Shown: piece by piece, positions 46,359 through 57,826 of the stretch
How positions within the stretch are numbered: the first letter of the stretch is position 1
How the letters are laid out: the number at the start of each line of letters is the position of its first letter
Assembly: GCA_020081605.1 (NCBI GenBank)
Contig: JAHREC010000030.1
Coordinates: 1,054,001-1,118,000, forward strand
Source: Albifimbria verrucaria
Lineage: Eukaryota > Ascomycota > Sordariomycetes > Hypocreales > Stachybotryaceae
Reading direction: 5' to 3'
DNA length: 64,000 nucleotides
The notes under the pieces: generated by a model
What the model saw: only the letters and a program-made list of their open reading frames with translations
The model's database searches: none
Told to the model about the DNA's origin: nothing
Translations under genes and position numbers: made by a program

Positions 46359-46709
46359 CTAGTATTCGACATGAACTGGAGTTCTCTCTGGTGGAATGCT
46401 TGTCCCTTCGGTCGAAGTCGCATTAGCGGCTACTGTCGACGTTTCGTTTTGGGACGTTGTCGTATTCCCATTTTCGATTGGAACAGGGGCTGGATCTCTC
46501 AGACGCACACATTCCCAACTGCAACCTTCTCCAAGACAGCTCACAGTGGCAGGTACGCATTCGGAGCCTTCGTCACATGGTCTGTACCCTTGCCATGTTG
46601 GGCTGTAGCCGCACATTACTATCGTTGGTCTGATCCACAGGCTATCTTGAGCATGACATATACGGCTGAAACCGAATATCAGCCCTGCAAAAAGCGGATT
46701 GAAGCGCAT
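46359..46709 (-). CDS. Small secreted cysteine-rich protein
   Basis: A 116-residue intact ORF. The N-terminus MRFNPLFAGLIFGFSRICHA is a signal peptide with likely cleavage after HA. The mature part has six cysteines in the first 50 residues (MCGYSP, RPCDEGSECV, VSCLGEGCSWEC), consistent with three disulfides. A Thr/Ser/Asn-rich tail with three N-glycosylation sequons (NTT, NET-S, NAT) follows. There is no GPI-like hydrophobic end. Size, secretion and cysteine content fit candidate effectors or cell-wall-associated proteins. I do not recognise the fold, though the spacing resembles a short carbohydrate-binding-like knot. No intron. Confidence 0.65.
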   Translation of the reverse strand: MRFNPLFAGLIFGFSRICHAQDSLWIRPTIVMCGYSPTWQGYRPCDEGSECVPATVSCLGEGCSWECVRLRDPAPVPIENGNTTTSQNETSTVAANATSTEGTSIPPERTPVHVEY

Positions 46710-47280
46710 GACGATTGTAAAAATGAATACACGGATATGAGGCGAGTGGTGTGCAGATATGGGGTTGGAAAAGGCAGAGAGTCAACGGATAAAACACGAA
46801 TTCGGATCTTAAGGCGATTTCCCCCATTCAAATGGAGATACGTATGGATATGAATTGCAATTGAGAATGTGAAAAACGGGTGGCCACTTTGGGTCTATAT
46901 AGTTTTCACTCAAATGAGTGGAGCGATGGTAAAAGCTATTGACCCTTGATGGCTGCATCTGCCGATATGTATCCAACCATGTAGGATTGCTACAATGATG
47001 CCCTGACCAAGTCTTGTCCTTGAGCTAATATGGAGGGTTTACGACAATTCCTACCCTAACATATTAAGGCATTTAAAAAAACGACGACCAAAGCAATTTG
47101 ATAACTCACAGCTTGAGAATGTAGAATCCCTCTCAGTCAAACCCTCCAAACAGTACAAATAACCATTCAAAACTCAAAAGAATTGCCGCAAATGTGCAGT
47201 GTGATAAAGCACAGAGCAAAAATAAACTCGTCTCACCGCGTATATGAGAAACCTCTCAAAGAATTTATACCACACAGGTA
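46710..47280. other. Intergenic
   Basis: Promoter of the small secreted protein and the 3' flank of the WD40 gene. Nothing else seen. Confidence 0.45.
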
Positions 47281-48757
47281 TTAATCTGTGGACCATATAC
47301 GAATTCCATCAAAGTCAATGCTCGCTAGCATAAAACCACCCGTCACACCGTTTTGCCAATTCAACACACCTGCACCACCCTTGCTGGTGACTTTGCCATT
47401 CTCGTCTCGCCATTCATTTGCTCGAGGCCCATCCTCTGTGCCGCCCCTTGAAAATCGCCATTTCTTCCCTGCAGCCATATCATAGACTTCCACACTGCAG
47501 TCACCAGATCCCCAGATACAAAGCTTTTCACTTTGCCCGAGAAACTTTAGATAGCTGACTTCAAGCCAGGATCCTAAGATTTTCCGCGCTGCCTCGTCGT
47601 CAAGCTGAGATGCTGCGGTGGATAAGACCCGCTCCTGAAGAGGCTCCTTGGTATGGAAGTCGAGGTATTGAATACTACCACATTTTCGTGCTCCTACGGC
47701 AAGGAAATTTCCGGTGGGATGCCAGTCAAGTGCTCGTCTCCAGGCATTGGTATCCTCCTTATGGACCCAATACGTCGATCCATCGGTGAGTGAGTAGATG
47801 TGCAAAGCGCCAGTACCGCAAGTGGCCGCAAAGTACTTGGAGTCAGGTGAAAAGGCGCCTGTCAATTTTGCGCGCTGGTGAGAAACTTATAAGTTTGTTG
47901 TCCAGTGGTCGCATCCCATACCCGGATGGTCTGATCCCAGCTCACTGTAGCAATAAGGGTCTCATCTGGGCTCCAACCAATCCATATGATACTGTCGGTG
48001 TGACCATGCAGGATGAATTGGTCTTGGAAATGCTTGGTGTCGCAAATAGCAATATCTATGGTTTCATTTCCATTGGAGCTTGGATAGTTTCCAGGCAAGT
48101 AGGCCATCCATTTCCCAGATGGACTGAACGGCACAGATTGAAAGTGCGTCGCCAATCGGCCTACAATTTGTGGCCATGACTTTGGCGCACAATTCTTTGT
48201 CACGATATGGTCGACAGTGGGTGCAAATGCCGCTTTGATATCGTTTATTGCGTCCTCTGTCAAATGCACCTCTACTTCTGACAATTTGCTTTGTACAGCA
48301 GTAGTGGCTGCAGTAACGATGTCACTCAATACAGCTTCTTCCAGAGCTTTCGGCTGAGTATACTCGTCAATCTTCCAGACTCTAATAACTGGCGCTGGGT
48401 GTTTGTTACCCAAGCGGAAAACTTGTTCTTCACCCGATACTAGCGTGTTGGAATCGCCCGGCTTGAAGGCAACTCCAGAGACCTCAGCCAGATGCCCGTA
48501 CATGATCTTAGTAGTCTTCCATGTTTGGGTTTCGATGATGTGGATATTGTTTTTAACTGCCACGGCTAGGAACTTTCCATCGTCGCTTACAGACGCGCTT
48601 TTTGGGGTAGTTTCGAATGTGAGTTTTGCGATTTCGTCCCCCATTCCCGTTTGCCATTGTCAGCGTATGTGAATGGTTCGCCAGCAGAAGTGGTGAATTC
48701 CTTGTCAACTGCGTAGCGCCAGTCTCGGTAGAACTGATCACTTGAGTAGCAGATCAT
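47281..48757 (-). CDS. WD40-repeat protein
   Basis: Seven-bladed propeller candidate without other domains. The start is MICYSSDQFYRDWRYAVDKE, directly before the first blade. Repeat ends are visible as VAVKNNIHIIETQTWK, GHTDSIIWIGWSPDETLIAT with WDQTIRVWDATTGQ, TGAFSPDSKYFAATC, LDWHPTGNFLAVGARK, and the last IDFDGIRIWS. A 60-residue helical insertion (about 155-215) interrupts the propeller. Two single-base losses (CCCCC at 48638-48642 and one near 47867) break the frame. With both restored, the product is 492 residues and the sum is exact. Free-standing WD40 proteins of this kind occur near NLR-like genes in fungi, but no NACHT or other receptor domain is adjacent here. Role likely protein scaffolding. 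Confidence 0.7.
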
Positions 48758-49421
48758 GATCAACAACTAGTGAAGTGAGTGCTGACCTGGGTTGGAAGCT
48801 TTTATCCTCATGAGGAATGAACGAGTTTTATAGTAGTAAATTTTGTTCTTGCACGTGATTGTTGCCTAATGTTGCCTCCCTCTTGAGCTATCTGGAATTA
48901 CTGATGTGATAATAAAGGGCGTGAGGGGCGAGATAATACACAACATGAGGGCAAAAGTTCCGCCTACCAGGCGATTTCCTATCAGGATGCAAGGTCTTGG
49001 TAAGAAGACACTTTGAAAGATACATATAACTTCTTTGATATTTTATCTTTTTGTTACCTCTTCAACAAACTTTTCTCTCATTTTTGGTCGTTTATTCTCA
49101 TTCATGTTCCGGGTTGATGATTGAGATACTTGCGCTAGGTATATGCGGAATTTCTGTCCTTTGGCTGTCGATGCTACTGAATGCTATAGTTGCCTGAATT
49201 GCCTAATATTGTTTCTTGGCACCAGCATCTAATATGTCGTCCAATGAATTCAGGAATAATCAGCGCAAAAACGTGCTCAGCTTTACTCTAGTGGAGTGAT
49301 TGCTTGCGAGGACCGGGCCAATCATTGCAGTGTCGCCACCATTAAGAGTCACATCGCTCTATCATCTGAACTACAAAACTATGGGCGTACGCAATTTACT
49401 CGACGAATTTCAGAAAATGGT
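48758..49421. other. Intergenic with repeat copy
   Basis: Contains the second copy of the dispersed repeat (49110-49165). No gene is supported. Confidence 0.45.
49110..49165 (+). repeat. Dispersed repeat, copy 2
   Basis: Counterpart of 27940-27995, in the same orientation, sharing CGCTAGGTAT and ATGCGGAATTTC with a 2-bp difference in the join. Confidence 0.5.
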
Positions 49422-50490
49422 TCAGGCTGGCCGGACCTTGAAAGGACAAGATATGTGCCCAGTCACAACCCCCATAGTATTCGTTAGCTTGATGTGATGA
49501 AATGAGTTCAAGGCTGCTCTTGTCTCCACACTCCCAATCTGCAATTGCTCTAGTATTTCTGCCAAGGCCACGAACAGTATGTCTAAGTTTCCGTCACTAA
49601 TCTTGGCGGCTATGCCTATTGGCCCTTCTGCACCAAGATGCCGCGTATCTTCTGACTCCTGATGCCGATGCCGTAGCAGGCATCGGCACCTACTTTGCCG
49701 ATAAGCTGTCCCCTGTAAGCACTCATCAATACGGTATCGAAGCGGTCAACGCCACCGACAAGCTCGGGATAGCGGACCATTGAGTGGTAAATACGAGCCA
49801 TCCATTCAGTCCGTTTATCGAAAGCTTGCTGGCCCTTTGGTTGATCCATCTTATCAGCTGCTCGAGCAAACAGCGCAAATGTCTTGGCCAGGTAGTCCAA
49901 AGAAAATGCTGGTGCGGGCATATTGCATCCATCGACACCCCACTTGATCTCACTAGGCTTGAGACCTGCAATTTCTTCGACTGTAGCCTTGATTCGTAAT
50001 TGTATGGGGTGGTCTGGAAGATGATAGTCTTCGATGGGTGCATCAATCGCCTTTGCTGCAGCAATTGTGCCGGCATGTTTACCAGAGCAATTACTGTAGA
50101 CCCGCGTGGGGTAAATTTAGCTTGAATCCACTCTTGTTGAATGTCTGGATTGATAGACGGATGTCCTCCGCATTTGAGATGATGTTCTTCTGCCTTGACT
50201 TTACGTAACATAGCCCGTGCCCGCTCGACATGTTGCTCTTCGCTACTATGCGAAGCACACATCAATGCCAAGTCGGCGTCGTCGAATCCATATTGCTCAA
50301 AGGCACCTGTTTCAACCACAGCAAGAGCTTGGACTGGTTTTGCAGCAGATCGAAGAAGGGTGAAACGACGAGGATTGCCAACGTAGAAGAGGAGCTTTCC
50401 AGTTGAGTCGACTACAGCGGCATGGACTTCATGGGTATTCTCGACAACCCTGCCCCGATCCGTAAATACAAAATTATCACTAGTAGACAT
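49422..50490 (-). CDS. L-asparaginase (Asparaginase_II family)
   Basis: Family related to the thermolabile asparaginase of Rhizobium; hydrolyses asparagine to aspartate and ammonia. Blocks visible: RGRVVENTHEVHAAVVDS at the start, LRSAAKPVQALAVVETGA, LMCASHSSEEQHVERA, YSNCSGKHAG, VDGCNMPAPAFSLDYLA, and the end LTNTMGVVTGHISCPF. These match the family's Lys, Ser and Cys active-site region (SAAKP, ASHS, CSGKH). Two single-base losses (GGGG at 50108-50111 and near 49657) split it; restored length is 356 residues with an exact sum. The start is ATG at 50490; an upstream in-frame TTG is not used. No signal peptide, so cytosolic nitrogen metabolism is likely. Confidence 0.85.
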
Positions 50491-51219
50491 TGCATATGAC
50501 AAATAGGACTTGATAATTCTCTATGATATGTCTTCCTTGGTCTACAAGAGGACAATGCTCTGCGCGGTTTTATGCCTGTATCCACCTACTTTAGTCAGCA
50601 TATTTTTAACCCATTTCTAACTCAAGGGTGTTTCCTGGAGTGAATGACAGTATTAGGAAGCTTCACAGGAAGCAGTGTTGTAGGACTTAGATAGCCGTGA
50701 ATCTCCTTGGATTAATATGTCTCCATCAACCGGCTTTTTGGAGACGCGATGAATGGAAGAATAGATTCGTGACATTATCAATCCACACAACCAAGGATTA
50801 GCAAGTAACACTATATTCTACTAATTTCTAAAGGACACATTCCGAACCATATTTAGACTAAGATGTCGAGTGTAAGTCAATCCCTTAAGTCCTTCATCCC
50901 ATAGTGGGGTATCTACCTATGTGCCAAGCACGAGACGCCAATATCCATCCTCGCTACTCGACAGAGAAGGACAGCGAATACTATCATACATGACTGAATA
51001 CCTACAAGAAAACGCCTGGAATAGAAAATGATCAACTCACACAACCTCATACCTGTTACGCCAATTCTCCGAAAATGATGAGTTTCAAGCCTCACAAAAG
51101 CTCATTTTGGACACTTATGATCTATAAGTTCCCACATTTGAAGCCGTCGAAAGCAAAATCTGCCTGTTGATTGAGTCCTGGCATCTATACTGAGGAGCCA
51201 AGAATCAATCTTCATAAGG
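50491..51219. other. Intergenic
   Basis: Divergent flank of the asparaginase gene and 3' region of the regulator gene. No feature recognised. Confidence 0.45.
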
Positions 51220-52940
51220 TTATTCTATCACCTGTAACAAGCCGTTGGTTGGGGTGATGGAATTGGAAATGGTGGATAGTGCTCTGACCAAGCCTGGAAC
51301 ACCACCTGCGAAAGGTGTTTCGTACCAATCATTCGGACATTCTTGAGCAAGAGTAGCCAAGTGCATTTCTGCAATCTCCTGACTATCCCAGATTCCTTCT
51401 CGTCTATTGAGACTTGTAAGCAGGTCAAATGCGCGCGCTTGAACTCTTTTATCCGTAGCAATCGTGATGATGAGAGAGATACCTGAGATCAACTCCCCAT
51501 CGATCGAAAAGGTGCGTCTTTTAGAATCAATAAAATTCTGAGCCATCAATTCTGCGTAATGCAGAAAATTCTCGCAGGCTTTATCCGTAGCCACGTGGTC
51601 ATTCTCATCCCAGTGTAGATGGAAAATCACCATATAAACGCTTTGTTGTAACCTCAAGCGGGATAGCAGCTTCAAGTCTGACTGAGGCAGGGCGTCGAGG
51701 CTAAGAGTTGCCACGGTCAACTCAAGCTGTGCACTCCATCTTCTGATGCGGTCCAGGATTGCGTTCGTAGGGTACTGTTGGAGGCAGGTTTCGGAGAAGC
51801 TGCGAGGCTGGGGAACGTTCCCTTCCACCTCCTGGACTTCACACTGCGTGATGGAGTTGGAAAAGTCCAAATCGAGTTGTTTGAAGCAAGTCGACGCCTC
51901 CAAAAGGGTTTTGAAAGGCTTGACTTCCAGGAGCTGATCCTCTGGCAGGGCCACCCAACATAGAGGGTCCTTTGTGGGAGCCACGTGGTCCTCAAGGAAC
52001 ATTGAGAACTCGACACCAACGTGAGCGTAAATATCGAAAATATTCTGCATGGTATATGACCGAGAAGAATTCCGCTGCGCTTCTTGGTTTTCGAGAAGCC
52101 GGAGGCCAGCTCGAAGATGCTTGACCGACTCTGAGTAGCGGCCCATCATGCTTTCGTAGCAGATGAATAAAAGACAGCAGAGCAAAACTGTCTCTGCATC
52201 CAGTGAAGGATCGGTAGCAATAGAAGTTATTGCTCTGTTGTACAAATGAAGGCTAACATCTGGTACACGTTGTTGGCCTCCTGGACTCAGAGATGGATTA
52301 GTGGAGAAGAACTGGTGAGCTGCACCAACAGCTGCTATAGACCGTCTTAGAGCATCGTTTTGGTGCGCTAAAGGCATGGCATAGGACAGCCAAAAGTCTT
52401 GGTGCGTTGGAACATCCGCTAGGTCCTTGTAGGTAAAGGTGCTGAAGTAATGGAAGAAGCAGGTCTCCAATGAAGACCATGAAATGGAGGGGTTTGGGGC
52501 GCATCGAAGAGGTGGCAAGGCCATCCGCTGCTTAACAATTGCAACGATTGGTGCCTTCTTCTTGGGGGCACTTGTTGGAGGCGCATATCCATCACAAACG
52601 ACCGAGTCGTTACGACAACGTCGACATGTTGGCTTCTCCTCATCACACTTCTTGTGGCGAATTCTGCCAGGGATTGGTTGTCAGTTGCAAAAACAAAATG
52701 AACAGCGACATTTGGGGCTTGGCACGGTGTGCAGGTTGAACTGAGACCTAGATGGGGCAGGACTCACTTGCTGTCCAGATAAGCATTTGTATAAGTTACG
52801 ACCCTGTCCAATAGTTTGATGGAATCAACTCACCATGTCAAGCATCCAGTTCGAACCTTGTGACTAAAGGCCCTGGTACGGGTGGGTTTCTTGCTGCCTG
52901 GCGGCAATGTGCCTTGCTTAGGAGCCGTACCTGCTTTCAT
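51220..52940 (-). CDS. Zn2Cys6 transcription factor
   Basis: Fungal-specific regulator. Exon 1 (52940-52834) encodes a basic N-terminus ending SHKVRTGCLT. Exon 2 (from about 52665) continues RIRHKKCDEEKPTCRRC with NDSVVCDGY, together a Gal4-type binuclear zinc cluster. The rest (about residues 90-540) is an all-helical middle homology/regulatory region without frame break. The intron has a good GTGAGT donor, but the only nearby AG acceptor turns the second cluster cysteine into TGA and drops an Arg. An exact CLTCRIRHKKC requires the exon to begin at CAGAATTC after GG. So either a few bases are wrong at the acceptor or the site is mutated. It is divergent from the deiminase pseudogene at 53520. 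Target genes unknown. Confidence 0.75.
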
Positions 52941-53519
52941 AATGGCCAGGAAAGCTTTTCCAACCACGGCCAAACCTCGTTGAACGACAGGGCAAATTCC
53001 CGACACCGCGTGTTCTCTATGCTCTTTTCACTTCGTAAAACCTGGGAGGTACGGCCGAGCGAATGAAAGAACGAGGCGAGCCGTATTCCTAGGTCGTCCT
53101 CATAAGATCGACAGCCGACCAAGTTCTCGGATTAGATGAATTGGTCCGTCTCGACGTAGGGCTGGCTATATGCATTGATGGGGTCACAAACCCTTGGCGA
53201 GGGATGACGAGGGCCTTTTAATGGCTCCGAGTCAAGTTATACGCTAGAACCAATCAGCTGAAGAGTTTGTCTCACTAGGATGCCGCGGAGCCCGGTCTAC
53301 TAGTGATGGTAAGGCCTCCGATGTCTCCACCTACCCTGAGCCGGTCTCGACCCGCCGGGCAGTCAACGTTGTTATCGAACATTCGAAGCAATGGTATAAC
53401 ATGGTGCGTATACGACCTGGGTATACGCGTAGACAGCATAAAGCTCTGAAGTTTTATATATTAGAAGGCTCTGCTCAACTCAAGAGTCCAATGGCAGGTT
53501 TGATCATCGACACACAACA
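52941..53519. promoter_or_regulatory. Divergent promoter, with TATA element before the deiminase relic
   Basis: The gap between the Zn2Cys6 gene and the deiminase pseudogene. TTTATATATTA at about 53453-53463 lies about 60 bp before the ATG at 53520, so the pseudogene keeps a recognisable core promoter. Confidence 0.45.
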
Positions 53520-55550
53520 ATGGCGTCTTCATCTTTGACAGAAACTTTGCTCTGCGTTTCAGCCCTCTGCGCCTTTTGGTACGTTTCACTGTCATACGTC
53601 TCTCCCCAATGCGCGATACGGTCTGGGCCTTCGAGCCTCCTTTTCGGTAAACGGCAAATACCCCTGCGCGTTACTTGGCGAAAGTCTGATCGATTTTAGG
53701 TTCTTTAATTGTCCCCTCTGTGTTGGGACAAGGTGTTCCGCAGGCTGATATACGTGCCGACACTAATAAAGATGGCCTAATCGACTTAATCGGCAACTCC
53801 GCTGTTAGCGGCAAACAAACCTGGGCCGATACCCGTGACATTCTGTTTCCGCCTCATCTTGGCGATACAGATTGACGTTGTTCCAAGCAAGCCCTTGCCG
53901 GCCCTGCTCTCGGCAATGACGAACTTGACGATTGTCACGATGCTATAGCCAATGTCCACCGTAGGCCGCATCTGACGGTTTCAGCTCTCACAGGCCCAAT
54001 TCATGGCTTTAGCGATGATACCATTGGCACTGTGTCAATCGTCAGGGATATCACCTAGAACAGGGTTCGATTGTTTCGCCAGGAAGGTGACAATTGGATC
54101 TATACCCCGGGCAATCATATCTTCGTCAGGCACAAACCTGAAGCTGGCCTGTAGCAGGGTATTGATGCACGCGACACGCGTCGCCCTGGAGGTATGGTAT
54201 GGCATAGCCACTATTCGCTTTATAGTTAGTGGTGCGGTGATTAACTCTATCGACGAAGTTACGCTTAGAGTTGCGCCCGTTTTGACATACCATCACGTTT
54301 AGCACGTGGAACAGGCATTGGCCTTTAGGGAGTCGAATCAAGGCCCCATGGGGTCGAAGGTTTCTTCCACGGCAGTTGCAGATGCCGGCTTTAAAGACAA
54401 TCTTTACCTTTTCAATGCCAGCGACGACATATGGGCAAAAGACTTGTCGAGCCAGGGTATTCCAGTATCCCTGGTCCGCACAGGCCTGTCGGCATTCGGA
54501 TGTTCCCCGCAAGATGAGCGTGTTGCGGGGAGACAATTGTTTGAGCATTACCATAAGGCAGGCATTGGTGCTGTTCAGTACATGGATGGGTACAGGGATG
54601 AGATGAATTCGGCTGGTAACATTGAGACAATGTCACCATATAGTCTGAATGGCAGGCCATGAGGTGCTGGTTGCATGATTCTGGGTTCCTATGGAGAGGA
54701 AAAGCCCCATTTCCTGCCTTATCTTCAAGCTCAGAGGGCGCAGGATCCTATATTGTTGGATACAGATTAGCCCACGATTGGCCATGTGGATGAGTTTATT
54801 CAGTCTCTACTGGACAACAACGAGCGCGGATGGATCGCTACGATTGATGATCCTAGAGCGCCTGTAATATTACAACAGCGTCTGCAAGCTACCGGTCAAG
54901 GGTTCTTGGAGTTTTCTCTCGCAAAAACGCCACGAAGCCAATACCAAAAGGCTGAAATACTTGGGCGTGTGAAGCAATTCCAGCACACCCTATCACGATC
55001 AGTGCTGTATTATCCGGCAAACACCTCATGGACACGAACCATCAGTGCGGTGGACGTATCGACGCCAAAATTGAAACCCTCAAGACAGGTGTTGGCCCAA
55101 CAGATGCTGGCTTTCGAATTCTTGTCCCATTCCAGCAGAGTCGTTTTTTTTAAGAAAGCAACCGCGGCCAAACTATGTATGAAAAGTGAATATGACAGAG
55201 ATGAGGATAAAGACAACTAGTAATGGATAAATATAAGGATGGAGACGAGAACGACTCTTCTGCAGCCAATGCCAAAGAACCCACCAAAGTAGGCGCCTTC
55301 GTTCCGGGAGTCGTAAACAGTTTCGTCTCTAGTGGATTCAACGCTTGTATCGTGCCGAACGCCTGGGGGTCTTCACTTAAGGGTACAAATCTTTCAGCTA
55401 CAGCTATTCGCGCACAGTACACCAGGCTCTGGATCAAACTTCAGTTGTGGGTTGAAATAGTCAACTAAGCTTTGGTACACTGCAGCAGTAATATGACCAG
55501 TGCTATGAAGAAGTTCTGGAGGCAATGGGTTGCTGGCTTGACCACATTGC
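53520..55550 (+). pseudogene. Secreted protein-arginine deiminase, decayed
   Basis: Protein-arginine deiminases convert peptidyl-arginine to citrulline. A signal peptide-like start (MASSSLTETLLCVSALCAF) and a GTACGT intron are followed by ADIRADTNKDGLIDL, GNSAVSGKQTWADTRDILF, GIDARDTRRPGG, VTLRVAPVLTYHH, ASDDIWAKDL, RVAGRQLFEHYHKAGIGAVQ, GHVDEFIQSL, AFVPGVVNSFV and the catalytic Cys region LVHCSSN, all in family order. The frame has at least eight stops: 53873, 54056, 54152, 54227, 54300, 54660, 54768 and about 55466. Each can be explained by C-to-T (CAG, CAA, CGA) or G-to-A (TGG at 54660 and 54768). Frame shifts also occur near 54230 and 55215. Several of the family's normally invariant positions are thus hit by transitions only. 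It is not translatable as it stands. Confidence 0.85.
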
Positions 55551-55909
55551 CTCACAATATCAACTGTCTTATGTACAAATACCTAGAAAAACGTTCTGTT
55601 TCAACTTCTTTACTCCGAGTATTCGGATATGTCATTGTATTGGTTAGTGTATTTATAGCGAATAGTGTATGGATGAACCAGAGAGTCATGTAGTGAAGGT
55701 CTTGATTAGGATCATGAGGGCTTCGTCATTTTGAGCTCAGGGGTTGGCATGAAAATGTGTGTTTTAGAATCTCGACCTTCGACAACCCGAGTAGCATATT
55801 CCTTAGATCATTCAACCTGGCAAAGTTATAGTCACAAACAAATTCTACACGAGTAGGTTTCAGTTTTGAATCCGAGACATGAGCTTTTATTGAACATGGG
55901 TCGACCTCC
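55551..55909. other. Intergenic
   Basis: 3' flank of the deiminase relic and of the secreted protein gene. Nothing seen. Confidence 0.4.
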
Positions 55910-57099
55910 CTACTTAGGTACATGGTGACCTGCGTACTCGATAAGTCCGCAACCCGACTGAAGGATCAAGCTCTGTCCGGCGAGTACGCCCTCCTCTGAT
56001 TGATAGTTGAGCACGAACTCGCCACACTCTGCACCACCTACGGTTACATTGGCAGGAGTATAATACAGCCCACAAGCACCGGGTCCTGGTCCCCACATTG
56101 ATGCACCACAACCCTTGTTGTCCTGGCACAACTGACAGCAGAGACTTGGGTCATGGTGATATTGATCTTCATCATCGTTGGGCCCGTAGCTGACAGCAGT
56201 TCCATCCGCATACTCGCCCGAAACGAGTCCTACGTTGTTGATTGCGCGAACAAGATTTGTAGGGGCGCACTTGGCTGCGTAAGTCGTCGTGTAGGTCGGT
56301 TCGCATGCAGTCTTGATAGTCTTGATGCTGCTGGCCACAGTGTAACTTGTAGTGGTCTTGGTAATAGTTGTAGCATAAACTGTCGAAACCCCCAGGTAAT
56401 AGTACTTGTTTCCGTGGTGGCTATGTTTGTTAGCGTGCGTTTCGAATTTGTGTTAAAAATGTGAATCCTAAGATTCAAAACCATGCCCAATTTTTGGAGA
56501 AGCGGTAATGGTATATCAATCCACTTACTGTAGTCTTGAACTTTCACCGTTGGGGTGACAGTTTGTGTTTGAATCCCAGAAGTAATCACAGGGTGCTCAA
56601 TAATGAAGCTAGTAACACCACCCGAGCAGGATACTTCCGTGGGGTAAGTTGCTGGGGAAGTTGTAGCCTGTCCAGACACAGGCTTATAGGATCCTGTATA
56701 TACTGTTGTTGTTTTTGGCTTGACCCCGTTGTTGCATATAGTTGAGGGCCAAGTAGCAGTAGCAAACACGGAATTAACCACCTTCCACGTCGTATAAGTC
56801 GGGACAGTAACGGTTTCCACAGTGTTCACGTATGCATAAGAGGTTCTGTCCGTGACTGTTACTGTCGCACTGGCAGTAACACGGGTATAAGATGGCGTAG
56901 TCACGGTTGAGCCAGGTATGGTAGTCGTAAAAGTCTGCCCGGCGCCACGGGTAGGGATCGGAGTTGGTTGCACACCTCCACTGCCAGATTTAGTGACGCA
57001 TTTACCAGAGCTGGTAGATGAGTATTCATAGCTTGACCATGCTTGCACGTTTGCAAGCATGCAGACAAAGGCACCAAAGACAGTGATTCGGCTAGGCAT
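55910..57099 (-). CDS. Secreted Thr-rich protein with Cys-rich PAN/apple-like tail
   Basis: Signal peptide MPSRITVFGAFVCMLANVQA. A long Thr/Val/Ser-rich region (about 25-215) has repeated TVTVP, TYTTW and TTTVY tracts, typical of O-glycosylated cell-wall or extracellular proteins. The C-terminal domain (about 230-360) contains SLCCQLCQDNKGCGASMWG, GACGLYYTP, AECGEFVL and SGCGLIEYAG. This Cys-x2-Cys pattern resembles the PAN/apple-like modules of fungal secreted proteins; that is a pattern-based guess. Intron 56421-56528 has canonical ends. One base is missing at the C5 run 56389-56393; restored length is 360 residues. No GPI-like end. Probable role in the cell wall or adhesion. Confidence 0.7.
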
Positions 57100-57221
57100 A
57101 TTGAACAAGTATATGGAACTGTTTATAGCCGATGGACCGCAACTCCAACGGAATTAAAGATGGAGCAACCATCTATCATATATACTTCTTAACCATACTT
57201 GCTGCTTTCGAATGATCCCAC
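57100..57221. other. Intergenic
   Basis: Short promoter of the secreted protein gene. No other feature. Confidence 0.4.
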
Positions 57222-57826
57222 TCAATTGATCCACTGTTTATACTCTATAAAGAAGGTACCATGCACCTTGGTAGCAATATCCTCCTTCAGTAATATTTCT
57301 ATCCATGGAGCGGGGCCGCGCTCCGGTAGGTTACTGAAAACAGGGTCAGTGGCAGGGTCATAGGATCTAGGACTGTAGGTGGCTCCGGCATTTGATGACT
57401 GTGCACACATGAATCTAGCATATTTTGCCAAGTTTACGAAGCGTACCGCTTTTTGTAATGTCTTTGTAATGGCCAACATTGAAGGCTGGATGGGGTTAAG
57501 CACCAACATCCACTTAGGTATTGCAATCAACGCTATTCCCGGGGATGGATCCTTCGAAAATCCTACGGTACCTTGACTGTAATATGTAGTAAATAGTAGG
57601 AACTTGATGTCCTGCATAATGACGCCTTATCCATGCAGGTAAGGATGAGGCCGACACCGGTGCCCCGGTCGGACGGATATGTAAGGTGAATTGTGCCGTG
57701 ACCCGGCCACCTGCCATCACCGAACAGCACTCGGGGTTTAATTCCTAGGAAACACCGAGTAGCAGACCCAGCTGAGCGGGGAGACGCCTTCTTTACCTTC
57801 TTCGTCCTAGCTGAGCCCTTTCCCAT
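57222..57826 (-). CDS. Unknown small protein
   Basis: Two overlapping coding-like frames join if one base is missing between about 57560 and 57620, giving 202 codons in an exact sum. The N-terminus is basic (MGKGSARTKKVKKASPRS). The C-terminal part contains RSYDPATDPVFSNLPERGPA and EDIATKVHGTFFIEYKQWI, natural-looking sequence with balanced composition. No signal peptide or membrane span. I do not recognise the family. It may be a genuine accessory gene or part of a longer broken one. Confidence 0.4.
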
